A DNA stretch of 9,738 nucleotides from Fischerella sp. (lineage in GTDB: Bacteria > Cyanobacteriota > Cyanobacteriia > Cyanobacteriales > Nostocaceae). The DNA lies in NCBI GenBank assembly GCA_026419705.1, contig JANZYY010000165.1, positions 1 through 9,738 on the forward strand. The letters run 5' to 3'. Below the pieces are notes generated by a model. It saw nothing but the letters and a program-made list of their open reading frames with translations. It searched no databases and was not told the DNA's origin. Both the position numbers and the translations under genes were made by a program. Shown one piece after another: positions 1 to 7,236 of this stretch (positions within the stretch are counted from its first letter, which is position 1; each line of letters begins with the position of its first letter).

Positions 1-19
1 AGATGTGTATAAGAGACAG
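1..19 (+). other. Tn5/Nextera mosaic-end adapter (not genomic)
   Basis: The first 19 bases are identical to the 19-bp Tn5 transposase mosaic end used in Nextera libraries. This is sequencing adapter left on the contig end. Genomic sequence begins at base 20, so the large minus-strand gene is cut here by the assembly and not by a biological event. Confidence 0.97.
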
Positions 20-3000
20 TTCTGTGGGTATGCCTTTGGCAACCAACAACTTGTTGAGTTCGCGGTTGAGGCGGCGCACAAATGGCACAAACACCTGACT
101 TTCTAAATCTCGCCGCTTCAAGATCCAGCGCTGATCTGCCAATTCCAGTGTAAAAGATTCTTGGTGTTGCAAGATCAACTTCAGGGCTACTGCTGCATTT
201 AAAATTGCTTTGCCGAGAAAAGAACTTTCTAGGCGCTGCTGCAAGCAAATGCGATCGCTGGTATCTGGTTCTCCTGGCCGAGGTAGGGTGAAATTTTCTA
301 ATCCTAAACTAGAAAAGCTCATCCGTTCAATACCTGGAATAGTTGGTTGCCATTGTTGGGGATTGTCGTTGTTACTATTTTCCTGGGTGGAGTTGTGTGG
401 TTGTCGCCATTTTGTTGGCAATAGCAGCTGGCAAATAATGTCTTGTTCTATTCCTTTGCCAGCATAAGCAAAACTATGCAGCATGAAATCGCTGTGAGTT
501 AAATCTTCTAAGTTTTCTGGCAAATCGACCAGTGCCATTTCTGTTGCTGCTGCGCCAATATTAATTACAAGGGTGCTACCAACAAGCGGATGATCGCTAG
601 TTTTCGCAGGACGCTGAGCTTGGCTACTGCCAAATTGGATAATTTCGCCGTTAGCACCATCGAGTTCGCTCAGCAAACTGGCGATCGCTTCCTCAACAAA
701 AAATACTTGTTGGGGATGCTGGATGATTTTGCTCACTAGCAAAGCTTCTCGGATATTGAAACGATACTGTTCCGACCAGTTAGAAGGACAGGTACAAATT
801 ACCCCAGCTAAATTATTGATGGCGCTGTGAAAGCTTTGTTGATCTAAATCAACCGCCGCCGCAGTTAAACCCAGGGTCGTGCTACTGCGATCTGACTTTA
901 ACGTTAGAAGCAATTTCGAGAGCGATCGCACAACCCAAACCAAAGGAACGGTAGCCACTTCATTGAGTTGCAATACGGGTTCCCATTTTTGCTGTTCATT
1001 TTTATAAGGAAGGGCAATTTGTAGATAAGGCTTTAACTGGGCGGAGAAAATATTTGGGGTATTAGTAGCTTGTTCGTGTGCTTGCGTTGTTTCTGTTTCC
1101 GATTGCTGAACAACAGCTGGTGGTAAATAAACCTCTGCTGGTAAACGAAACGTTTGCGTTTTAGAATTTGCTTGTGGTTGATTTTCTGCTGACCAGTAGA
1201 GAGGAAATACCTGTGCTGTGGAACGATTCAATAGTGTAGCAGAAATTCCTGTTGTGCCCAAATCAATACCAAGATACCAAACCGAGTCTCGAATCTGATG
1301 TCCTATTTTGGTATCAATTACAACACTAGCATCAGAAGCGATCGGAACTTCGTAAGAGTCTGTTGTTGCTTCCTTTTTTTTTTCGGTTTCAGCTAATTCT
1401 GAGTGAAATGAATTGGTAGGGGGCTTATTTTCAAATGCTTCTGGTTGTTCCAAATCAGTAGCAGATTGGTAATGAGAATAAATCTGCTCATCAAAGCAAG
1501 CTAAATCCTGTTCCAATTGCTGTAACAGTTCTTCATCCAAAGAAATCTCGGGTACAGCTAAATTCTGATTTTCTGCTGGTATGAGTAAATTTTCCTGTGA
1601 CGAAGCCGGAATAAATTGCTCTGAAGACTCATTCAAATTCTGATTATTGATTGCGGCTGCTTCTGTGTCAGATTGGTCTGGTGTCGTGCTTGCTGAGTTT
1701 TCCGCGAATGTTAATTCCGATAACTGCTCGTTAGTGCTAGCATCTATTGACAAGTCAGTCAAAACTGCGATCCTATCAGCAGTAGGTGGTTCTTCAACAC
1801 TAAGAGACTCTGTATTTTCTACAAATGCGATCTTATTCCATAACTCTAATAATTGCTCTCTGACAGATCGAGATGCAGTTTGTTTATTCTCTGGGTTAGA
1901 GCTACCCACTTCTAAAAGACCAGCGTCTGGTTCATCAAACCAGGGGTCGCCTATATTGACACTAGAATCAGTGGTTTGCACTTCGTTTGTTGAGGGTACA
2001 GGCGTAATCTGGGTGTTATTCAACTCGTATGAGGAAGCAGCATCTACAGATAGTTCATCTATGACATCTGGAATTTCAAAATCAATTTCTTGAAGAACAA
2101 AATCCGATTGTTGTTCTTGATTTGTTGTGGTTTGAGCATCTACAGACAGTTCATCTCTGACATCTGGAAGTTGAGTATTTTCTTCTGGGGGAGTAGGTTC
2201 AGAGTTAGCGGTAATTAAATTGTCAATTCCAAATAAACTAGCGTAAAGTTGATCTACTTCATCACGAATAGATACAGAACTATTTTGGTGTAATTGTTCG
2301 GTAGTTCTATCAATAGCTGCGTGTGCAGAGCTTTGTGTATCTTGATTGGCTTGCAAAAGTACTGCTTCCATATCAGGTGTTGTGGAAGTATCTTCGCCGA
2401 GTTGAGTATCAGTTTCTTGAGGATTGTTGTTAACTGAATCTGATACATCAACTGGTGTAGATTTTAATAATTCATCTGTTAACTGATTTTTGGTGTTGTC
2501 TGATTGTAAAGTTTTTTGCTCAAGGGGAAGTGCTTCCTTTTGAATGTCAATGGTAAATGGTTCTTGGGAAGCAATTTGTAGCTGTACGTTATCGATCAAG
2601 TTCGTTAATAACTGTTCCCCTTGCAAGCTCTTGCTATACATTCTTGCTAGGGCTTGGGATAAAGACTCATGATATGTATGAATATTGCGCTGTAGTGCTT
2701 CAAACACTACATTCACGGTTCCATCGAGCGCTAGTAAACGTCGATCCAACTCGCTTGCAAGGCTTGCTAGCCGTTCCAGTTGTTGCTGCGATTCTAACAA
2801 AGGTGAAACAGAAGTAGTTTCTGGATTGCCCTTGTTATGTATTATGGGAGAACTACCACTACCAAGTGTAAGTAACTGCTGCTGTGAATTGGGCAATGTT
2901 TCCGGTGTCTGAAACTGAAAATTGCCATGTAGCCGATTTGTTAACACCTGTAAAAAATCTGCGATAATTTTTTCCTGATTTGCTAACTGCTGTGCTAAGG

Positions 3001-3406
3001 AGTAATTTTGCAGTCGCCTTTGCTCAAGTTCTCTGATTTCCTGTACAAGATTTGCTCGTTCTTCCAACAAAGTTCGCAATTCTGCTTGGAGTGGAGCCAG
3101 TAATACCGATAGTGCCAGCGTATCAGATTGGTTTATGCTACCTTGTCCTGATTCGGCTTGATTTTCCTCTAATAAATAGGAATTATTTCGATCTGTGAAC
3201 CTCGATAACAAAGATGATGGCTGCGATTGTAGCTGTTGCGGGTTTTCTGTGCTACTTATTTGTGCCTCTAGAAAGTTACGAATTCTTTCTAAAACCTTTC
3301 GTGGCTGTTCTCTCTCACTAGAAAGAAATCGAGAGAGGCGTTTGTTAGTGAGTAAACTGTCAATCTCTGCAATCAGTGTTTGAATTTCAGTTGTGCGGGA
3401 AGTCAC
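20..3406 (-). CDS. Large Hsp70/actin-like ATPase protein with N-terminal coiled coils (C-terminus missing)
   Basis: The reading frame is open for 1,129 codons from a GTG at 3404-3406 to the contig edge. An in-frame TAA lies two codons upstream (3413-3415), so GTG is the only plausible start, and a GAAGG-like ribosome site precedes it. Residues about 98-158 and 200-275 are rich in L, E, Q and R with heptad spacing (coiled coils). Residues about 290-700 are acidic, rich in S/T/N/Q/E, and probably disordered. From residue 710 an Hsp70/actin nucleotide-binding fold begins: phosphate-1 motif WYLGIDLGTTG (710-720), a CPSNWSEQYR segment near 870 resembling the Hsp70 VPAYF region, and VEEAIASLL near 905 resembling NEPTAAAL. 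The expected phosphate-2 loop (DLGGGT) reads NIGAAAT (N949), so catalysis may be altered. Similar large proteins are known in cyanobacteria; function unknown. It is transcribed divergently from the Crp-like gene. Confidence 0.88.
2039..2169 (-). repeat. In-frame direct repeat in the linker of the Hsp70-like protein
   Basis: Two near-identical stretches of about 34 bases (2039-2073 and 2135-2169) lie 96 bases (32 codons) apart. Both encode the peptide DELSVDA, with D at residues about 418 and 450. A weaker related peptide, DLSIDA, is encoded near 1740-1760. This suggests that the acidic linker grew by internal duplication. Confidence 0.75.
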
Positions 3407-3499
3407 GTTGGTTTACCTTCATCAACTAGAACTGTACGTCTGGTGGTGTGCCAATTACTAAATAACTACTGCCATTATGTTATGCATCAGGTGAGCGTC

Positions 3500-3616
3500 C
3501 ACCAGCTGGTGAGCGATGGTAGGATTGGATGACAACTCGGTTTCTTTAAGCAAAGCTTGGAGGGATTCACCAAGTTAATCGGGCGCCCGAGCCGCTTCGC
3601 GATCGCACCGAGTTGT
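3500..3616. repeat. Cluster of palindromes with HIP1 site
   Basis: A perfect 12-bp palindrome CACCAGCTGGTG is at 3500-3511 and a second, TCGGGCGCCCGA, is at 3579-3590. A 10-bp inverted repeat has arms at 3532-3541 (ACAACTCGGT) and 3607-3616 (ACCGAGTTGT), enclosing 65 bases that include the second palindrome and a HIP1 octamer. It may be a small repeat element or a folded untranslated leader of the minus-strand gene. Its role is unknown. Confidence 0.55.
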
Positions 3617-3875
3617 AATAGATAAAGATTAGTTATCAAAAAATAATTCTGTAATTTTCTAAAAGAAGATATTTTACAACGAACTGTTCAAGTCTGTAAC
3701 TTCAGTTTTGACTGGAAACAACCAATAATCATAACTTAGTAAGGCTTTGCGTAAAATAGTGGCTTATTTAAACTCACGCCTGTAGTAGCGTAAGCAAACC
3801 AGTGGTGCAGAATTTTTCGAAATTTCATTTAGTTGCGAAGTTGTGCAATGTTGTAATTAGCAAAAATTAATAAAC

Positions 3876-3906
3876 TTGAGTATCATTGATATAGTTTGCC
3901 TATACT
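3876..3906 (+). promoter_or_regulatory. Candidate sigma-70-type promoter for the Crp-like gene
   Basis: TTGAGT (3876-3881) and TATACT (3901-3906) resemble -35 and -10 boxes separated by a rather long 19 bases. The untranslated leader would be about 240 bases. The match is moderate and other AT-rich combinations in this region are possible. Confidence 0.3.
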
Positions 3907-3981
3907 ATCTAAATAACTATCGTTGCAGTAGGCCCAAAATCAAAATTCTGTAGGCTAAAAACTGCATCTTTATGCAAAACT

Positions 3982-4008
3982 TTTACCTAGCTTTGACTTA
4001 TAGGTAAA
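3982..4008. promoter_or_regulatory. Inverted repeat, possible operator upstream of the Crp-like gene
   Basis: Perfect 8-bp arms TTTACCTA (3982-3989) and TAGGTAAA (4001-4008) are separated by 11 bases. The spacer contains TTGACT (3993-3998), a -35-like hexamer, so a protein bound here could block or assist transcription. It is not a consensus Crp box (TGTGA-N6-TCACA), so autoregulation by the adjacent gene product is not indicated by sequence alone. Confidence 0.4.
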
Positions 4009-4154
4009 GATAGTTGAGAACAAAACCTCTTGCCACTGGATTGTGTAGCATATTAGTTTGATCTTGCAAAGGGCCGGTGCTTTGAAAGCTGAAGCTCGAA
4101 GTGGCGTTTTTGTTTGTTATGTAAATTGCAGCATTTATCGATTAAGATGTCGTA

Positions 4155-4853
4155 ATGGAAGACCGATATAGTGTGCAAACACCCGCCAATCCCTGGATTT
4201 TCTCGGCTCCCTTTTTTCAAGGGTTGCCTGAAACTGTTATAGAAGCAGCCCTAACCCATCTTGTGACTCGTACTCACCCAGCCAATCAAGTGATCCTGCT
4301 GGAAAATGACTGGGGAGGTTCAGTTTATTTCATCATGGAGGGATGGGTAAAAATTCGTACTTACAATCTAGAAGGGAAAGAGGTAACACTCAATATTCTC
4401 GGTAAGGGAGAATTATTTGGCGAGATGGCAGCACTCGATGAAGTGCCTCGCTCTACAGATGTGATTACTTTAACTACGACTGTGATTGGCAGTATGCCAT
4501 CCCAGGATTTTGTCAAATTACTTCAGTCAGAACCAATGGCGGGAGTAAGATTGGCACAATTGATGGCGCGACGCTTGCGACAAGTAAATCGGCGACTGCG
4601 GTTGCGGGAATCTGACAGTCAATCACGAGTGGCTGATACTTTATTGTTTTTGGCAGAAGGACAAGGAAAAAAAGGACAAACAGGGATCGAAATTCCCAAT
4701 TTGCCCCATCGAGAGTTGAGTAGTCTAAGTGGACTAGCACGGGAAACTGTGACACGAGTATTGACGAGGTTAGAAAAGAAAGGGTTGATCAAACGGGATC
4801 AAGAAGTGATTTGTATTCCGGATTTGTCAGCCTTAGAAAGAACGATTGTGTAA
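4155..4853 (+). CDS. Crp/Fnr-family transcriptional regulator, SYCRP1-like
   Basis: This 232-residue protein has the usual length of the Crp/Fnr family. Residues about 15-125 form a cyclic-nucleotide-binding beta-barrel. The phosphate-binding cassette GEMAALDEVPRST (89-101) keeps the G-E and R-S residues that contact cAMP in E. coli CRP, so cAMP binding is likely. A long dimerisation helix follows (about 126-152), then a winged helix-turn-helix (about 184-215). The recognition helix RETVTR (196-201) has the same R-E-x-x-x-R spacing as E. coli CRP, which suggests TGTGA-type half-sites. No iron-sulphur cysteine cluster of FNR type is present. The ATG follows an in-frame stop at 4143-4145; no clear Shine-Dalgarno is seen. 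It resembles cyanobacterial cAMP receptors more than NtcA. Targets cannot be told from the window. Confidence 0.9.
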   Translation: MEDRYSVQTPANPWIFSAPFFQGLPETVIEAALTHLVTRTHPANQVILLENDWGGSVYFIMEGWVKIRTYNLEGKEVTLNILGKGELFGEMAALDEVPRSTDVITLTTTVIGSMPSQDFVKLLQSEPMAGVRLAQLMARRLRQVNRRLRLRESDSQSRVADTLLFLAEGQGKKGQTGIEIPNLPHRELSSLSGLARETVTRVLTRLEKKGLIKRDQEVICIPDLSALERTIV

Positions 4854-4961
4854 AGAAGGCACAAACAAGTAAAAAGCATGCTCTTGAGCGCAGCCAGGGT
4901 AGGGTCAAAAGTCAACAGTCGATTATGGAAAGGCGATTTTCCTTGCCACACCCCCCAATCA

Positions 4962-5038
4962 TAGTACTCCACCAAACCAAAATTGCTGGGTAAGTATTGT
5001 TTGTAGTTAGCACTTCAGCGCGAAAGCGCCAATTACAA
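4962..5038 (+). repeat. Dispersed 77-bp repeat, copy 1
   Basis: This stretch matches 9662-9738 at 74 of 77 positions with no gaps. The 3' half is palindromic: TTGTAGT pairs with ATTACAA (one G-T pair), and GCACTT pairs with AAGCGC (one mismatch), around a loop CAGCGCGA. The first half (TAGTACTCCACCAAACC...) is not palindromic. It lies wholly between genes. It is probably one member of a genome-wide interspersed repeat family. Confidence 0.9.
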
Positions 5039-5054
5039 ACCCCGCAAAGTTGCT

Positions 5055-5083
5055 TTGGCAAACCACTAGTAGGGTAGTTTTAT
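5055..5083 (+). promoter_or_regulatory. Weak candidate promoter for DUF2232-cobT
   Basis: TTGGCA (5055-5060) is followed after 17 bases by TTTTAT (5078-5083), overlapping a TATAC sequence at 5081-5085. It is placed sensibly, downstream of the dispersed repeat and about 110 bases before the ATG, but the match to consensus is only moderate. Confidence 0.25.
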
Positions 5084-5154
5084 ACAAGCACCGGAAAAAT
5101 TTAATTAATTTCTTCCTAGCTCTTCAATTCTGTTATTCCCTATTCCCTTTTTCA

Positions 5155-5172
5155 TGCGTAATAGTATACGCA
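5155..5172. promoter_or_regulatory. Perfect inverted repeat before the DUF2232 gene
   Basis: TGCGTA (5155-5160) and TACGCA (5167-5172) flank six bases, ending 23 bases before the start codon. The 18-bp symmetric site could be a regulator operator or a small leader hairpin. Its GTA-N6-TAC core has the wrong spacing for an NtcA box (GTA-N8-TAC). Confidence 0.45.
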
Positions 5173-5195
5173 GTTGATGACGATTAATTGGTAAT

Positions 5196-5897
5196 ATGAG
5201 CATTTTAGATTCCCTGCCAGATGAGCCAGAAGAACATATAGATAAACAAAATAATTTATTAAAGCGACCTCAATTAAAGCTGGATGCACCTTTGAGGATG
5301 ATGGAAACGGCGTTTTTAGCCAGTACTGCCAGCTTAATTTGGTTTATCAATTTTTACTTTCCTTTGGGGCCATTGTTGCGGATATTTTTCCCAGTACCTA
5401 TTGCTCTGGTTTACCTACGCTGGGGTAAACGAGCAGCATGGATGGCAGCTGTCACTTCTGGATTATTGTTATCGGTGCTGATGGGGCCAGTTCGTAGTTT
5501 GTTGTTTGTCATGCCTTTTGCTTTTATGGGAGTACTCTTGGGAGCAGCTTGGCATCGCCGGGTTCCCTGGGTTATTTCGATTAGCTTGGGTGCAGTGTTG
5601 GGTACTGTGGGGGTGTTTTTTCGGTTGTGGTTGTTATCTTTGTTGTCAGGGGAAGATTTCTGGGTTTATGTGATTAACCAGGTTACGGAGATTATAGAAT
5701 GGATATTTCTGAAGCTGGGAATTTTGGCATCTCCCAGTGCATCTTTAATTAATTTGGGAGCGATCGCTTTAATTGTGTTCAACAATTTTCTCTACTTGTT
5801 CGTTGTCCACCTAGCAGCGTGGCTGTTGTTGGATCGTCTAGGCAATCCTATTCCCCGCCCCCCGCGCTGGGTACAAGTCTTGATGGATTATGAATAA
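5196..5897 (+). CDS. DUF2232 family multi-pass membrane protein
   Basis: This 233-residue protein starts with a charged cytoplasmic-type tail (1-35) and then has about six hydrophobic segments (roughly 37-54, 58-73, 82-98, 101-118, 124-150 and 183-212). Segment 2 leads into PVPIALVYLRWGKRAAW (67-83), which looks like the conserved core of DUF2232 (YybS-like) proteins. It ends with a short proline/arginine-rich tail (RPPRW, 221-225). Members are inner-membrane proteins of unknown function; resemblance to ECF-transporter S components has been considered for this kind of fold, but no substrate is known. It lies 75 bp before cobT on the same strand, so co-transcription is likely, and a role linked to cobamide precursors is possible but unproven. 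An in-frame stop at 5178-5180 limits the start to this ATG; no strong ribosome site is visible. Confidence 0.8.
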   Translation: MSILDSLPDEPEEHIDKQNNLLKRPQLKLDAPLRMMETAFLASTASLIWFINFYFPLGPLLRIFFPVPIALVYLRWGKRAAWMAAVTSGLLLSVLMGPVRSLLFVMPFAFMGVLLGAAWHRRVPWVISISLGAVLGTVGVFFRLWLLSLLSGEDFWVYVINQVTEIIEWIFLKLGILASPSASLINLGAIALIVFNNFLYLFVVHLAAWLLLDRLGNPIPRPPRWVQVLMDYE

Positions 5898-5898
5898 T

Positions 5899-5971
5899 GG
5901 TTAGTGGTTAGTAGTTAGTGGTTAGTTGAAATTCCTACTAACTACTAACTACTAGCTACTACCAACTAGCT
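5899..5971. repeat. Inverted heptad array between DUF2232 gene and cobT
   Basis: Four tandem heptads of the GGTTAGT type (5899-5926) are followed by a 10-base spacer and five heptads of the opposite polarity, ACTAACT/ACTAGCT type (5937-5971). Bases 5913-5926 and 5937-5950 are complementary at 13 of 14 positions, and pairing can extend outward. The element fills essentially the whole gap between the two genes and ends one base before the cobT ATG. It is an STRR-type repeat as known from Nostoc and Anabaena genomes. Confidence 0.9.
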
Positions 5972-5972
5972 T

Positions 5973-7175
5973 ATGATTCGCATTTATACCCAAATCGAAC
6001 AGGGTAAGGAATGGACTGCTCGCTATCGCGGTCGTTCACCCGTATTTGCATGTGTATTGGGTTTTACTGAAACTGGTTTAATTCCCGGAATTTCCGCGGC
6101 TGGTCTTACACCCGAGGATCGCAAATACACAGCAATTGCTGATGCTGAATTTCTCTACTACGGTACAGGACGAAAACCCAAACATCCCCTACCGCCTCTT
6201 GCTGCTGGTGCTTCCCCTGTGTTGATTTCTCGGGCTGTGGTTGAAGCCTTGAATATTCCAATTTATTTATTTAACGCTGGGCTAGCTCAACTTTCTCCTA
6301 TACCAATGATTGATTTGGGTGGCACACCTGCTAGGTGTCTAAGTCATGGCCATGCTTTGGAACTGGCAACAGTACAGCACTTGTTAGAACAAGGACTACT
6401 TTGGGGTGAACGGTTGGCTGCCAATATTCAACAAGGCTATGTGATATTGGGTGAATGTGTTGTTGGTGGAACAACAACGGCTTTGGCTATACTAACTGGT
6501 CTAGGTATTAACGCAGTTGGCAAGGTCAACAGCAGCCACCCGGTTTGCAACCACGAGCAAAAATGGGCATTGGTGCAGGCGGGGTTGGAGAAGATGAGGC
6601 AAGGGGCAATGGGCAATGGGCTTGGGGCTTCGGGCAAGGGTAAAAAAACCAATTCCCAATCCCCAATTCCCAATCCCCCACTCTTGGTTGATCCCCTGGA
6701 ACTCGTAGCAGCTGTGGGCGATCCCATGCAGGTAAGTGTAGCGGGAATGGCGATCGCACTCAGTCGCAGTTGTGGTGTTTTGCTTGCTGGTGGAACACAA
6801 ATGCTGGCAGTATATGCACTGATAAACGCGATCGCTGCAGTTTATGCTCTCTCTTGGCAACCGGAAGAAGTGGTAGTTGGTACTACTCGCTGGGTAGCAG
6901 AAGATCCCACAGGTAGAACTGTTGAATTAGCTCAACTCGTGGGTAAAAGGTGCATAAACCTGGGTGGTATTCCTGTGCCTTTGTTAGCAACTCAGTTAAG
7001 TTTTGCTGATTCTCGTTATCCCCAACTCCAAGCTTATGAGCAGGGCTTTGTTAAAGAAGGTATGGGGGCTGGAGGTGCTAGTATTGCTGCTCATTTGTAC
7101 CAAGATTGGCAGCAACCTCAGCTTTTGCAAGCAGTTGAAGCTCAAATTGAATGCTTGCTTTCTTTCAAGCAATAG
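5973..7175 (+). CDS. cobT: CobT-like nicotinate mononucleotide-dependent phosphoribosyltransferase (TIGR00303/UPF0284)
   Basis: The 400-residue protein matches the TIGR00303/UPF0284 family found in archaea and cyanobacteria. It is expected to move phosphoribose from nicotinate mononucleotide to the lower-ligand base, giving the alpha-ribotide needed for the cobamide nucleotide loop; in cyanobacteria the usual base is adenine (pseudocobalamin). Visible signatures are the N-terminus MIRIYTQ, PLAAGASPVLISRA (75-88), the glycine-rich GECVVGGTTTALAILTG (160-176), LLAGGTQMLAVYAL (270-283) and KEGMGAGGAS (361-370). Glu362 may correspond to catalytic Glu317 of Salmonella CobT (inference). Residues about 211-238 are a low-complexity insertion encoded by heptad repeats, which makes the protein longer than relatives seem to be. 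No Shine-Dalgarno is seen because a repeat array abuts the ATG. The gene probably follows the DUF2232 gene in an operon. Confidence 0.88.
   Translation: MIRIYTQIEQGKEWTARYRGRSPVFACVLGFTETGLIPGISAAGLTPEDRKYTAIADAEFLYYGTGRKPKHPLPPLAAGASPVLISRAVVEALNIPIYLFNAGLAQLSPIPMIDLGGTPARCLSHGHALELATVQHLLEQGLLWGERLAANIQQGYVILGECVVGGTTTALAILTGLGINAVGKVNSSHPVCNHEQKWALVQAGLEKMRQGAMGNGLGASGKGKKTNSQSPIPNPPLLVDPLELVAAVGDPMQVSVAGMAIALSRSCGVLLAGGTQMLAVYALINAIAAVYALSWQPEEVVVGTTRWVAEDPTGRTVELAQLVGKRCINLGGIPVPLLATQLSFADSRYPQLQAYEQGFVKEGMGAGGASIAAHLYQDWQQPQLLQAVEAQIECLLSFKQ
6603..6683. repeat. Inverted heptad array inserted in frame inside cobT
   Basis: Five G-rich heptads (GGGGCAA, TGGGCAA, TGGGCTT, GGGGCTT, CGGGCAA; 6603-6637) are followed by 13 bases and four C-rich heptads (AATTCCC, AATCCCC, repeated; 6651-6678). 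The layout is the same as in the element at 5899-5971. Translation gives a Gly/Ala/Lys then Ser/Pro/Asn-rich stretch, unlike the hydrophobic alpha/beta sequence on both sides, and the frame is kept. The opposite strand also stays open here. Confidence 0.85.
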
Positions 7176-7235
7176 TCATTAGTCCAGAGTCAACAGAATA
7201 TTGGCTGTGGACTATTGACTATTGATGATTGACCT
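7172..7235. repeat. Inverted heptad array between convergent genes, possible bidirectional terminator
   Basis: Heptads ATAGTCA, TTAGTCC, AGAGTCA and ACAGAAT (7172-7199) are followed by opposite-polarity heptads TGGACTA, TTGACTA, TTGATGA and TTGACCT (7208-7235). Bases 7173-7186 pair with 7208-7221 at 13 of 14 positions, giving a hairpin with a 21-base loop. It begins at the cobT stop codon (7173-7175) and ends one base before the stop of the convergent gene (7237-7239). It has no T-run, so termination is only a possibility. Confidence 0.85.
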
Positions 7236-7236
7236 G

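Larger units (their letters stand above)
3407..4154. other. Divergent intergenic region (748 bp)
   Basis: No convincing coding frame is seen on either strand. The left part (3480-3616) is richer in GC and holds palindromes and a HIP1 octamer (3599-3606). The right part is AT-rich and must carry the promoters of the divergent Hsp70-like and Crp-like genes. No Rho-independent terminator is needed here and none is seen. Individual sites are listed separately. Confidence 0.7.
4854..5195. other. Repeat-rich intergenic spacer (342 bp)
   Basis: No supported gene. It holds three degenerate heptads at 4901-4921 (AGGGTCA, AAAGTCA, ACAGTCG), the 77-bp dispersed repeat at 4962-5038, two TATTCCC heptads at 5134-5147, and an inverted repeat just before the DUF2232 gene. 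A weak hairpin, GGAAA/TTTCC at 4927-4942, is the only candidate for a terminator of the Crp-like gene and has no following T-run. Confidence 0.65.

Noticed and set aside
1647..2093. 148-codon open frame on the plus strand
   Set aside because: It is antisense to the low-complexity linker of the Hsp70-like gene, has no ribosome site, and its Ser/Val-rich product has no family features.
5158..5169. NtcA-type site before the DUF2232 gene
   Set aside because: The core is GTA-N6-TAC; NtcA needs eight bases between the half-sites and a -10 box at a set distance.
5899..5971. CRISPR-like array
   Set aside because: Units are 7 bp, contiguous, without spacers, and change polarity in the middle, so this is a heptad repeat and not a CRISPR array.
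6437..6860. Overlapping minus-strand open frames within cobT
   Set aside because: They stay open because of the heptad repeats and the shadow of the cobT codon pattern; the Pro/Leu-rich products are not protein-like.
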